From Streptomyces virginiae (GTDB lineage: Bacteria; Actinomycetota; Actinomycetes; Streptomycetales; Streptomycetaceae), in NCBI RefSeq assembly GCF_000720455.1, contig NZ_JOAK01000009.1, positions 220,156-284,155 on the forward strand: a stretch of 64,000 bases of DNA, written 5' to 3'. A program made the position numbers and the translations under genes. The notes beneath the pieces were generated by a model. The model saw only the letters and a list, made by a program, of their open reading frames with translations, did no database searches and was not told the DNA's origin. Below are positions 43,701 to 52,032 of this stretch, one piece after another (position 1 is the first letter of the stretch; every line of letters starts with the position of its first letter).

Positions 43701-44219
43701 ATGCGTGTCTTGCGCGCTCTTACCGTGACGGCGGCAGCCTGTGCCGTCCTCGGCCTCAGTGCCCCGCTCGCCTCCGCGAACCAGGACCCCGGGGGCCGGG
43801 GTGGGAATGGGGGTGGGAACGGCCCCAGCAACATCTCGGTGAACCCGTTCGCCGTGCACCAGGGGTCCACGATGCAGGTGAGCGCGGCGGGCTGCGGTCA
43901 CGGCGGTACCGTCACCTCGCACGGGAACTTTTCGCCGGCCAACCTGTCCGCCGGATCGATCGGGTTCGCGACCGTCCGGATCTTCAACCACGCCTCTCCG
44001 GGCACCCACACGCTGTCGGTCAAGTGCAACGACAGCAATCTGGTCGCCACGGCCCGGTTCCGGATCCTGGAGGGCAACCCCTCGCAGGGCGGCATCGGCG
44101 GATCCTTCGGCCCGTCCACCGCCGAGACGGCCATCGGTGCGGGCCTGGTCGGTGCCTCCGCCCTGGGTGCGGGCGCGCACGTGATGCGTCGTCGCCGTCC
44201 GCTCCGCGGCCGGAGCTGA
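43701..44219 (+). CDS. Secreted protein with Ig-like core and C-terminal membrane anchor
   Basis: A 172-residue exported protein: signal peptide 1 to about 26 (ending LASA), a Gly-rich linker, a beta-rich domain (about 43-125) with NPFAVHQGSTMQVSAAGCGHGG and HTLSVKCNDSNLVATARFRI (two Cys likely bridged), and a C-terminal hydrophobic helix with RRRR tail (about 140-165). GGAGG precedes ATG 43701. No LPXTG motif. The architecture matches the protein encoded convergently at 44337-44993, so both probably sit on the outer membrane face or are sortase-linked. Confidence 0.72.
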   Translation: MRVLRALTVTAAACAVLGLSAPLASANQDPGGRGGNGGGNGPSNISVNPFAVHQGSTMQVSAAGCGHGGTVTSHGNFSPANLSAGSIGFATVRIFNHASPGTHTLSVKCNDSNLVATARFRILEGNPSQGGIGGSFGPSTAETAIGAGLVGASALGAGAHVMRRRRPLRGRS

Positions 44220-44270
44220 CCGTCGGCCTCCCCGGTCGCCCACCGTCCGCCCCGGCCACCGCCCGCTCCC

Positions 44271-44313
44271 GCCGGTCGCCCCGCGTCCTCGCCGAGGACC
44301 CGGGGCGACCGGC
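44271..44313. terminator. Very strong bidirectional terminator
   Basis: Outer perfect stem GCCGGTCGCCCCG/CGGGGCGACCGGC (13 bp) continues, after a C/C mismatch, into GTCCTC/GAGGAC (6 bp) with a 3-base loop, lying between the two convergent surface-protein genes. Confidence 0.85.
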
Positions 44314-44336
44314 GGTGCAGGGGCGCATGCGGGGGT

Positions 44337-44993
44337 TCAGTGACCGCGGCGGGATGCCCTGCGGCGCAGGGCGTACGCCGTCCCGCCCGCGGCGGCGAGG
44401 AAGAGGCCGGCGCCGGCGCCGAGTTCCACCGGGTCCATCCCGGCCACGCTGCCGCCCAGGCCGCCGCGGACACCGAGGGCCGGGCCGGTCGTGACGGGGG
44501 CAGGAGCCGTGGCGGTGCCCGTCCGCGTGGAACTCGTGGTGGGTCTGGCCGTGCCGCCGGCGATCGTCAGGTCGGCCGAGCCGGTCTCCCCGTTGCACGT
44601 GAAGGAGACGGAGTACAGGGCTCCGGGCCGGGCGTCCCGGTCGACGGTGACCCGTACGGTCTGGCCGCGCGAGATGCTCACGGTGTCGAAGACGCCGGAG
44701 GAGGCGGTGGAATAGGCGGCGTTGCAGCCGCTGACCGCGAGCACCACCTGGCCGCCGGGGGCGACGGTCGAGGGGGTGAGGGTGAAGCCGAAGGAAGTGA
44801 CCTGCCGGGCCCGCTGGTCGGCGTGGCTCTCGGCGTGCTTCCCGGCGTACTTCTCGGCCCGGGGCATGGACCGGGCTTCGGACCGGGCCTCGGCCGCGGA
44901 CGCGGCGGGCGCGCCGAGGGCTCCGAGGGTGAGTACGGCGAACGTGGCGCCGGCACTCAGCAGGGCGGTGGCGGAGGTACGTATCGCACCCAT
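44337..44993 (-). CDS. Secreted protein with Ig-like core and C-terminal membrane anchor
   Basis: A 218-residue exported protein: signal peptide 1 to about 33 (PAASA), charged helical stretch (EARSEARSMPRAEKY), a beta-rich domain (about 65-145) with TPSTVAPGGQVVLAVSGCNA, GVFDTVSISRGQTVRVTVDRDA and SVSFTCNGETG, a Thr/Ala/Pro stalk, and a C-terminal helix ending RRRASRRGH. Same layout and Cys pattern as the 43701 protein. Likely cell-surface protein; it may be a sortase F substrate, though no known sorting motif is seen. Confidence 0.72.
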   Translation of the reverse strand: MGAIRTSATALLSAGATFAVLTLGALGAPAASAAEARSEARSMPRAEKYAGKHAESHADQRARQVTSFGFTLTPSTVAPGGQVVLAVSGCNAAYSTASSGVFDTVSISRGQTVRVTVDRDARPGALYSVSFTCNGETGSADLTIAGGTARPTTSSTRTGTATAPAPVTTGPALGVRGGLGGSVAGMDPVELGAGAGLFLAAAGGTAYALRRRASRRGH

Positions 44994-45176
44994 GGTTGAT
45001 TCTCCGGATCCCCGAGGAGCAGCCGCGGAACGGTTTCCGCACGTGGGGGGTCGTGCGCCTCGATGTCCGCCACGCTAGGCGCGGGGGCCGGTGCCCGCGA
45101 TCAGGAACGGGCGAATGGGGCATGGGCCTGGGCCGAACCGGGGACAGGCGGCCCGTCCCCGGTTTGCCGGGCGGCG

Positions 45177-45947
45177 TCAGCCGCCGAGGTCCAGGTGGGA
45201 GAACTGCGTGAGGAACGGCTCGGCGGTGGCCGAGATGCCCCGCCCGAACGGCGCGTCGAAGTCCCAGATCAGGAACAGCAGGAACGCGATCAGCGCGCTG
45301 AACAGCCCGGCCAGCAGCATCTCCCGGAACGAGCGCCTGATCTGCAGGGTGAAGATCAGGCCCACCGTGACCAGGGCTCCGGTGATCAGTCCGAACCAGA
45401 CCACCCCCGGCATGGTGGCCCCGGCGCTCGCGCCGCGTGCGCTGCGGGCGTCGTCGGCCACCGCGACCTGGTCGACGAGCGGCTGGTAGGCCTGGCCCTC
45501 GTGGTCGGTCCGCGGCTCGTAGTCGGTGACGTCCCGGCGGATACGTTCCAGCAGCTCCCCGCCGCGGTCCGTGAGTTCGCCGTCGTCGGCCATCGCCTTC
45601 CACTCGGTGTCCACCACGAAGGTCACGTAGGCGTCGACGTCGGCCCGGATCCTCGCCCGGACCTCGGCCGGGTAGACCTGCGAGCGGACGCTGATCTCGT
45701 GCAGGGCCTGCGCTTCCTGGCGCACGTATTCCTGGGCGGCTCCGCGGCCCTCCCAGACGCCCGCGATCGCCAGGCCCAGCACGATCGCGTAGATCACCCC
45801 GATCATCATCGTCATGTACTCGATGACGTCCGGGGTCTCGTTCGGATCGTCGTCCTCGCCGATCCTGCGGTGATTGAAGAAGGCGATGGACAGCACCACG
45901 GCACAGGCCGCGGCCATCGCGAGGGACAGGACGAGCCATTCCGACAA
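45177..45947 (-). CDS. DUF4239 (bestrophin-like) membrane protein
   Basis: A 256-residue protein with two N-terminal helices (about 5-25, 45-68), a soluble acidic middle (70-185) and two C-terminal helices (about 185-205, 212-235). DVIEYMTMMIGVIYAIVLGLAIAGVWEG and RQEAQALHEISVRSQVYP are characteristic of DUF4239, relatives of bestrophin-like channels; ion transport is inferred from fold only. It lies 31 bp downstream of the proline-rich protein gene on the same strand, so they may form an operon. Confidence 0.8.
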   Translation of the reverse strand: MSEWLVLSLAMAAACAVVLSIAFFNHRRIGEDDDPNETPDVIEYMTMMIGVIYAIVLGLAIAGVWEGRGAAQEYVRQEAQALHEISVRSQVYPAEVRARIRADVDAYVTFVVDTEWKAMADDGELTDRGGELLERIRRDVTDYEPRTDHEGQAYQPLVDQVAVADDARSARGASAGATMPGVVWFGLITGALVTVGLIFTLQIRRSFREMLLAGLFSALIAFLLFLIWDFDAPFGRGISATAEPFLTQFSHLDLGG

Positions 45948-45978
45948 GATGACTCCAGATCTTTTGACGGTGGGCGGA

Positions 45979-46698
45979 TTACCGCGGCCGCAGCGCGACG
46001 ATCGCGAGCACCGCGGGAGCCGCGGTCAGCAAGGTGAAGGTCACCGGCGAGATGTGGTGCTCGGCCGGTTTACGGGCCTCCGCGTGATACGCCGGGCGTG
46101 CCACCGGTTTGCGCGGCGGCGCGGCGACCGCGGGGGCCGGCGGCGGTGGCGGTGCGGGCGCCTTGGCCGCACGGGGCGGGGCGGGCGCCGGCCTCGGCGG
46201 GGCCGGTGCGGGCACGACGGGCCTCGGTACGGGCCCGGGCGCTGCCCGGGGTGGCGCCGGAGCGGGCTTCGGGGGAGGGGGCGGCGGGGTCGGGACCGGT
46301 TTGGGCGTGGGCTTCGCAGGTGGCGGCGTGGGCTTCGGCTCGGGCGGCGGGGTGGGCTTCGGAGGCGGCTTCGGCGGACACGGCGGTGGCGGCGGCGGTG
46401 GTGGGCAGTCGGGGTCGCCGTGGTGCCCCCCGCCGCGGCCGCCACCACGGTGTCTTCCGTGGTCGGAGCGGTGGTCCGAGCGTCGGTCCGAGCGGTGCTC
46501 GCCGCCGTGATGTCCACCACCCGGGCCGCGTCCGCGGCCGTCGCCGGAAGCCACCGCGACCACTGGGGCGGTGGTCGCGCCGTCGCCGGGGTCGGTCGTC
46601 GCGTAGGCGCTGCTATCAGCCACGGCCGGCGTGACGGACAAGGCCGCCCACAGCAGGACCGGGACCGCCAGCAGGCGCCTGGCACAGGCTCTGTTCAC
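45979..46698 (-). CDS. Secreted Pro-rich protein with C-terminal membrane anchor
   Basis: About 239 residues: signal peptide (LLAVPVLLWAALSVTPAVA), then a His/Gly/Arg/Asp-rich region (HRSDRRSDHRSDHGRHRGGG), a long Pro/Ala/Lys stalk (about 95-200), and a C-terminal hydrophobic helix with short basic end. The GTG at 46698 gives a proper signal peptide; a GTG at 46731 is also possible. Composition suggests a wall-spanning stalk. It is the third anchor-type protein in this 4-kb group. Confidence 0.62.
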   Translation of the reverse strand: MNRACARRLLAVPVLLWAALSVTPAVADSSAYATTDPGDGATTAPVVAVASGDGRGRGPGGGHHGGEHRSDRRSDHRSDHGRHRGGGRGGGHHGDPDCPPPPPPPPCPPKPPPKPTPPPEPKPTPPPAKPTPKPVPTPPPPPPKPAPAPPRAAPGPVPRPVVPAPAPPRPAPAPPRAAKAPAPPPPPAPAVAAPPRKPVARPAYHAEARKPAEHHISPVTFTLLTAAPAVLAIVALRPR

Positions 46699-47022
46699 CC
46701 GGGGAGCATGGGCCCGCGCGCCCCCGCGCACGCGAGGCCCGGCCCCGGTTCGCCTGAACGGGTGGAGTGCCGACCGGAAAGGTTTGAGCCAGCTGCGGGG
46801 CGGCCTCAGCCGAGTGCGATCATCATCTGGTCAATTCCCAAAAGGGATTTGTCGGTACTGGTCATTTGCCGGGGGCGCCGCCGGGCGCCTTTGGTGTGTG
46901 ACGAAGAACGGATCGCCAATTTCCGCTTTTGCTCGCCCTGTTGGTCAATGATCAGTACATTCGGCTCGGACAGGAGTCCGACCCCGCACGGACCGCCGCA
47001 GGAACAACGCTTGGAGATCCCG
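46699..47022. other. Intergenic region, 324 bp, with direct repeats
   Basis: No gene is seen. The right two-thirds are AT-richer than the surroundings. TGGTCAAT occurs at 46828-46835 and 46942-46949 and TGGTCATT at 46859-46866. A hairpin with GGGCGCC-type arms is near 46880. Promoter and control sites for the DUF574 methyltransferase are expected here. Confidence 0.35.
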
Positions 47023-47853
47023 ATGGAGCGCCCCGCCTGGGCCCCGCCAGGCATCGACATCTCGGTGCCGAGCGTGTCCCGCATCTACGATTACTACCTT
47101 GGCGGGTCCCACAATTTCGAGGTCGACCGCCAGGCGGCCCGACGGGCCATGGAATTCATGCCGGGACTGCCCAAGATCATGCAGGCCAACCGGGCGTTCA
47201 TGCGCCGTGCCGTCCGGCACGCCGTCGCCGAGGGCGTCACGCAGTTCCTCGACATCGGCTCCGGCATCCCCACCTTCGGCAACGTCCACGAGATCGCCCA
47301 GGCGGCGAGCCCCGGGGCCCGCGTGGTCTACGTCGACCACGACCCGGTGGCCGTGGCGCACAGCCACGCCGTCCTCCTGGACGACGAGCACACCGGCGTC
47401 GTCGCCGCGGACCTGCGCAAGCCCAATGAGATCCTGGCCGCCCCCGAGGTCGGACGGCTCCTGGACTTCGACAAGCCGGTCGCCCTGCTCCTCGTCGCCG
47501 TCCTGCACTTCCTGGAGGACGCGGACCACCCGTACGACGCCGTGGCCCAACTGCGCGACGCGCTGGCCCCCGGCAGCCTGCTGATCCTCACCCACGCCTC
47601 CTACGAGGGCATCCCGCTCACGGAGGAGGTCGCGGGCGGCGCCGTCGGCGTCTACCGTGACATCCGCAACCCCCTCGTCATGCGCACCGGGGAGCAGATC
47701 GCCCACTTCTTCGAAGGGTTCGACATGGTGGAGCCCGGGCTGGTCTCCATGCCCGACTGGCGCCCGGACCGATCCGAGGACGTGGAGGACGGCGAAACGC
47801 CGGAGGACCCCTACGCCTTCTCGGGCTACGGCGGCGTGGGACGCAAGGCGTGA
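47023..47853 (+). CDS. DUF574 family SAM-dependent methyltransferase
   Basis: A 276-residue methyltransferase of the actinobacterial DUF574 (Methyltransf_19) family. It starts with the signature APPGIDISVPSVSRIYDYYLGGSHNFEVDR; the SAM-binding site is TQFLDIGSGIPTFGNVHE with VVYVDHDPVAVAHS. LILTHAS and MPDWRPD follow. Many copies exist per Streptomyces genome, and substrates are unknown. GGAGATCCCG precedes the ATG. Its stop overlaps the GTG of the GGDEF-EAL gene (GTGA), so the two are co-translated. Confidence 0.9.
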   Translation: MERPAWAPPGIDISVPSVSRIYDYYLGGSHNFEVDRQAARRAMEFMPGLPKIMQANRAFMRRAVRHAVAEGVTQFLDIGSGIPTFGNVHEIAQAASPGARVVYVDHDPVAVAHSHAVLLDDEHTGVVAADLRKPNEILAAPEVGRLLDFDKPVALLLVAVLHFLEDADHPYDAVAQLRDALAPGSLLILTHASYEGIPLTEEVAGGAVGVYRDIRNPLVMRTGEQIAHFFEGFDMVEPGLVSMPDWRPDRSEDVEDGETPEDPYAFSGYGGVGRKA

Positions 47854-50093
47854 GACTTCCGGCACAGACGGCGGGCGCGCCGAACACCGTCGCGGCGCCC
47901 GCGGCCGCACCCGCGCCGACCGCGCAATCCGCGGCGGCCCCCAACGGCGGCATCGAGGACCGGATCTCCCGATTCGCCACGATCTGGGGACGCGCGATCT
48001 TCCCGGTCACCGCGACCTCGCTGACCCGGCCCGAGTTCGAACGGCACCTCCTACCGCTCACGCGGACGCTCACCGAGGCCCTGCACGCCCGGCCCTTCGA
48101 CGCCGCCGTCGCCCAGCGGGTGGGCGCCGAACTGGTCGCCGTCCACTGCACCGACCCCGAGGCCCTGGCCGGCACCCTCGGCGTGATCGAGTCCTACCTG
48201 GTGCTCTACTGCGGACCGGACGGACTCGAAGGCGCCGGCGTGGAGGCCACCGCCGAGTACCACTCGCGCTGCGCCCGGCTCCAGCACGCCATCGCCGCCG
48301 GTTACGCCCGGGCGCTGCGCGAGCGCACCCTCAGCGAGCAGGAGGCCATCGCCCGCTCCGCGCTGACCGCCCGCACCGACGCCCAGCAGGCCCTGCACGC
48401 GAGTGAGGAGCGCTTCCGGGCGGTCTTCGAGGGCGCGGCCGTCGGCATCGGCATCGCCGACCTCGACGGCAACGTCCTGGAGGTCAACGACACGCTGCTG
48501 CAGATGTTCGGCGGGCTGGAGGGCCACGTCCGCAGCCGCAACGTCAGCGAATGGGGCCATCCCGACGACACCCCGCACGTCTGGCGGATGTACGGCGAGC
48601 TGGTGCGCGGCGAGCGCGAGAGCTACCGGGTGGAGAAGCCGTACTACCGCCACGACGGCACCGTGCTCTGGACCAACCTCACGGTGTCGCTGCTGCGCGA
48701 CGCCGACGGCAAGCCGCAGTACCAGCTGGCGCTGATGGAGGACACCACCGAACGCCGGCTGCTGAACCTGCGCCTGCGCTACGAGGCCACCCACGACGCC
48801 CTCACCGGACTGCCCAACCGGACGCTGTTCTTCGAGCGCCTGGAGAAGGCCCTCAGCGGGGCGGGCGGTGACCGCTACGGCCTGTGCTACCTGGACCTCG
48901 ACGGCTTCAAGGCGGTCAACGACAGCCTCGGCCACTCGGCGGGGGACCGGCTGCTGGTGGAGGTCGCCGACCGGCTGCAGAGCTGCGCGACCGGCCCCGG
49001 CGAGGTCGTCGCCCGGCTCGGCGGCGACGAGTTCGTCGCCCTGACCACCGGCTCCGACACCGAGGAGCAGGTGACCGAACTCGCCGTCCGCATCCTGACG
49101 GCCCTGTCGACGCCGATCCGGCTGGAGGGCCGGGAGCTGTCGGTCCGGGGCAGCATCGGCATCGTCGAGGGCCGCGCCAAGGAGCGCACCCCGGCCGAGG
49201 TGCTGCGCAGCGCCGACATCACGATGTACCGGGCCAAGGCGGCCGGCGGCAACCGCTTCGAGTTCGCCGACGCCGAGGCCGACGCCCGCGCGATCACCCG
49301 GCACGGACTGACCAACGCCCTGCCGGCGGCGCTGGAGCGCGGCGAGTTCTTCATCGAGTACCAGCCGCTGGTCCACATGCGCGACGGCACCGTGCACGGC
49401 GCCGAGGCGCTGGTGCGCTGGTCCCACCCGCAGTACGGGGTGCTCGGCCCCGACCGCTTCATCCCGCTCGCCGAACGGACCGGGCTGATCGTGCCCCTCG
49501 GCCGGTGGGTCCTCGAAGAGGCCGTCCGCCAAGCCCGCGTCTGGCAGCACGAGCACGGGGGAGCGGCCCTGCGGATCAACGTCAACCTCTCGCCGACCCA
49601 GCTGCACCACCCGGGTCTGGTCGCCGACACCGTGGCGGTGCTGGAGAAGTCCGGCCTCGCTCCGGGCGCGCTGTGCCTGGAAGTCACCGAGTCGGCCCTG
49701 ATAGGAGCAGACGACGAACTGCTGGAGCCGCTGCGCCGGCTGGCCGAACTCGGCGTGGACATCGCCCTCGACGACTTCGGCACCGGCTACTCCAACCTGG
49801 CCAACCTGCGGCGCCTGCCGGTCAGCGTGCTCAAACTCGACCGCTCCTTCACCCGGGGGATGCAGCAGCAGCCCGCCGACCCGGTCGACCTCAAGATCGT
49901 GGAGGGGATCGTGGCCCTGGCCCACAGCCTCGAACTCGCCGTCACCGTCGAGGGCGTCGAGACCGGCGCACAGGCCGCCCAGCTGCGCGCGCTCGGCTGC
50001 GACACCGCCCAGGGCTGGTACTACGCCCGCCCCGGGGCCCCCGACCGCATCCACACCCTGTCCCTGTCCGACGCGGTGCCCACTCCCTCCTGA
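47850..50093 (+). CDS. cdgA: PAS-GGDEF-EAL c-di-GMP turnover protein, CdgA-like
   Basis: A 747-residue soluble protein: an Ala/Pro-rich start, a helical N-terminal region (35-180), PAS/PAC (about 184-300), GGDEF (about 305-470) with RLGGDEFVAL intact, and EAL (about 485-735) with GAEALVRW and the metal-site DDFGTGYSNL. Both catalytic motifs are complete, so it may make and degrade c-di-GMP. In Streptomyces this messenger controls BldD and development. Domain order matches CdgA of S. coelicolor; the symbol is by similarity of layout. GTG start overlaps the methyltransferase stop. Confidence 0.85.
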   Translation: MRLPAQTAGAPNTVAAPAAAPAPTAQSAAAPNGGIEDRISRFATIWGRAIFPVTATSLTRPEFERHLLPLTRTLTEALHARPFDAAVAQRVGAELVAVHCTDPEALAGTLGVIESYLVLYCGPDGLEGAGVEATAEYHSRCARLQHAIAAGYARALRERTLSEQEAIARSALTARTDAQQALHASEERFRAVFEGAAVGIGIADLDGNVLEVNDTLLQMFGGLEGHVRSRNVSEWGHPDDTPHVWRMYGELVRGERESYRVEKPYYRHDGTVLWTNLTVSLLRDADGKPQYQLALMEDTTERRLLNLRLRYEATHDALTGLPNRTLFFERLEKALSGAGGDRYGLCYLDLDGFKAVNDSLGHSAGDRLLVEVADRLQSCATGPGEVVARLGGDEFVALTTGSDTEEQVTELAVRILTALSTPIRLEGRELSVRGSIGIVEGRAKERTPAEVLRSADITMYRAKAAGGNRFEFADAEADARAITRHGLTNALPAALERGEFFIEYQPLVHMRDGTVHGAEALVRWSHPQYGVLGPDRFIPLAERTGLIVPLGRWVLEEAVRQARVWQHEHGGAALRINVNLSPTQLHHPGLVADTVAVLEKSGLAPGALCLEVTESALIGADDELLEPLRRLAELGVDIALDDFGTGYSNLANLRRLPVSVLKLDRSFTRGMQQQPADPVDLKIVEGIVALAHSLELAVTVEGVETGAQAAQLRALGCDTAQGWYYARPGAPDRIHTLSLSDAVPTPS

Positions 50094-50098
50094 CCGCT

Positions 50099-50122
50099 GC
50101 CCGGGCCCGTGGCGGCCCGGGC
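50099..50122. terminator. Terminator hairpin between cdgA-like and monooxygenase genes
   Basis: GCCCGGGCC/GGCCCGGGC stem of 9 bp with a 6-base loop, directly after the stop at 50093 and before the convergent gene end at 50166. Confidence 0.6.
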
Positions 50123-50165
50123 CGGGCGGTCCCGGCCGTGCCCGGCTCCAGCGGGTGGCGCCAGG

Positions 50166-51245
50166 TCAGTCCATGCCGACCTCCGTCCCGCGGCCGGGGG
50201 TCCGGACGGCCTCCACGACCCGCTCGTACCGTTCGGCCGTGTCGGCCAGCACTCCCGCGGCCACCGCCAGCCGCTCCGCCTCGTAGGCGTCGAGCGCCGC
50301 GTCCGCGTCCGGCCCGGCGAGGGCGGCGGACAGGGCCCGGCCGAGCGCCGCCGCGTCCTCGATGCCGGTGTTCATGCCCAGCCCGCCGGCTATGGGGTGC
50401 ACGTGCGCCGCGTCCCCGGCGAGCACGACCCGGCCCTCCCGTATCCGCGTGGCCATGCGGACATTGACCCGCCAGGAGGAGAGCCACGTGGCGCCTTCGA
50501 GCCGGATGCCCGGCATCCCGGCGCACCGGTCGAAGATCCGTTGGAAGCTTTCCAGGGAGGGCGGCACCGGTTCGCCGTGCCCGTCGAGCTCGGGCGAGGC
50601 CTGGAGCTGGAAGGAGTCCGTCCCCGGGATCGGGCAGAGCAGCATTCCGCCGCCCTCCGAGGTGAACCACTGGTGCCAGGCGTCCCTGCCGAGCCCCGGC
50701 GCCCTGACGTCACCGATGACCATCGCCGGCTCCGTCTCGCCGTTCCCCTCGAAGGGGATGCCGAGCAGCTTGCGGGTGGTGCTGCGTCCGCCGTCGCACC
50801 CGGCGAGATAGCGGGCCGTGATCACGCTTCCGTCCGCCAGCTCGGCGCGAACCCCTTCCTCGTCCTGGGTGATGCCGACGAGCTCCGCCCCGTACTCGAC
50901 ATGCACGCCCAGTGCGGCGAGCCGGTCGCGCAGCGCCCCCTCGGTCTGCCACTGCCCGATCAGCAGGCCGGCGTCCGCCGGGGTGGGGGTGTCGTTGATG
51001 TGCTCGCCGTCGAAGTACTTGCGCAGGACCACCCCCGCGGTGCCGGTGGCGATCACGGGCTCGGCCATGCCGAGCTCCTGGAAGATCGCGAGACTGCCGG
51101 CCCGGAGCCCCTTGCCCCGGGACTCGCGGTGCGGTGCGGTGCGCCGCTCGATGACGCGGACGGCGAATCCGCGCAGGGCGAGGTGACAGGCGAGCGTCAG
51201 GCCGGTGGGGCCGGAGCCGGCGATCAGTACATCGGTGGGGTTCAT
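50166..51245 (-). CDS. FAD-dependent aromatic-ring-type monooxygenase
   Basis: A 359-residue flavoprotein hydroxylase of the PHBH/RdmE fold. Motifs: N-terminal FAD site VLIAGSGPTGLTLACHLALRG, LAGCDGGRSTTRKLLGI and the second FAD site GRVVLAGDAAHVHPIAGGLGMNTGIEDA. It is shorter than many antibiotic-tailoring relatives because the C-terminal thioredoxin-like domain is absent. It is divergent from a TetR gene with an inverted repeat between them, suggesting repression until a substrate appears. Confidence 0.9.
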   Translation of the reverse strand: MNPTDVLIAGSGPTGLTLACHLALRGFAVRVIERRTAPHRESRGKGLRAGSLAIFQELGMAEPVIATGTAGVVLRKYFDGEHINDTPTPADAGLLIGQWQTEGALRDRLAALGVHVEYGAELVGITQDEEGVRAELADGSVITARYLAGCDGGRSTTRKLLGIPFEGNGETEPAMVIGDVRAPGLGRDAWHQWFTSEGGGMLLCPIPGTDSFQLQASPELDGHGEPVPPSLESFQRIFDRCAGMPGIRLEGATWLSSWRVNVRMATRIREGRVVLAGDAAHVHPIAGGLGMNTGIEDAAALGRALSAALAGPDADAALDAYEAERLAVAAGVLADTAERYERVVEAVRTPGRGTEVGMD

Positions 51246-51303
51246 CGGAAGTCCTCTCCTCGTCGATGTCTCAAGGAAAGCGGCTCCCGAAGCAAAAAGC
51301 AAC

Positions 51304-51344
51304 CCGGTTAAAAAAATTACCCGGTATCTCATTCGTGCTACGCT
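51304..51344. promoter_or_regulatory. TetR operator and promoter in the monooxygenase/TetR divergent region
   Basis: CCGGTTAA (51304-51311) and TTACCCGG (51317-51324) form an inverted repeat with one mismatch around an A-rich centre. TTACCC (51317) and TACGCT (51339-51344) with a 16-bp gap could be the TetR gene promoter, overlapped by the operator. With this promoter the transcript would start at or next to ATG 51351. Confidence 0.5.
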
Positions 51345-51350
51345 GTGCGC

Positions 51351-52004
51351 ATGGAGAACACGACGGGTCTGCGCGAGAGCAAGAAGCTGCGTACGCGCCG
51401 CCAGCTGGCGGCCACGGCGCTGGAACTCTTCCTGGAGCGCGGCTTCGACGCCGTGTCGGTGGCGGACGTCGCCGCGGCGGCCGAGGTGTCCAAACCGACC
51501 CTCTTCCGGTACTTCCCGACCAAGGAGGACCTCCTCCTCGACCGCTTCGCCGACCATCAGGACGAGGTGGCGCGCATCGTCCGCGACCGGCCCGCGGGCC
51601 GGACGCCGGTGGGGGCCGTGCACACGCAGTTCCTGACGGCCCTCGCCGAGCGGGACCCGATCACCGGGCTCTGCGACCACCCGGGGGTCCTCGACTTCCA
51701 GCGGCTGCTCTACTCCACCCCCAGCCTGGAGTCCCGCCTGTCCCACTACACCGACCGAGAGGTCGAGCTGCTCGCCGCCGCGCTGGTGGCGGAGTCGGTG
51801 CCGCCGCTCGCCGCCCGGCTGGCGGCCGCCCACCTGGTGGCGGTCCGCCACGAGCTGGGGCGGGAGAACTTCCGGCGGCTCGATGCCGGGCAGAGCGCCG
51901 ACGAGGCCCACCCGGCCGCCGTGGCCGACGCCGACCTGGCCTTCGGCATGCTCGCCGACGGCCTCGACCGGACCCTTCCCGCGGCTGTGCCCGCCCCCGC
52001 CTGA
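51351..52004 (+). CDS. TetR family transcriptional regulator
   Basis: A 217-residue repressor: helix-turn-helix region (about 14-60; RRQLAATALELFLERGFDAVSVADVAAAAEVSKPTLFRYFPTKEDLL) and an all-helical ligand domain with the actinobacterial MftR-like LAFGMLADGLDRTL end. It is divergent from the FAD monooxygenase, its probable target. No Shine-Dalgarno is visible and the likely -10 ends six bases before ATG, so the mRNA may be leaderless. Confidence 0.9.
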   Translation: MENTTGLRESKKLRTRRQLAATALELFLERGFDAVSVADVAAAAEVSKPTLFRYFPTKEDLLLDRFADHQDEVARIVRDRPAGRTPVGAVHTQFLTALAERDPITGLCDHPGVLDFQRLLYSTPSLESRLSHYTDREVELLAAALVAESVPPLAARLAAAHLVAVRHELGRENFRRLDAGQSADEAHPAAVADADLAFGMLADGLDRTLPAAVPAPA

Positions 52005-52032
52005 GGGCCCCCGGGGCGAGGGCCCGGGAGCG

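Noticed and set aside
45063..46037. Plus-strand 324-codon frame opposite the DUF4239 gene
   Set aside because: Antisense shadow; the minus strand encodes clear membrane helices of a known family.
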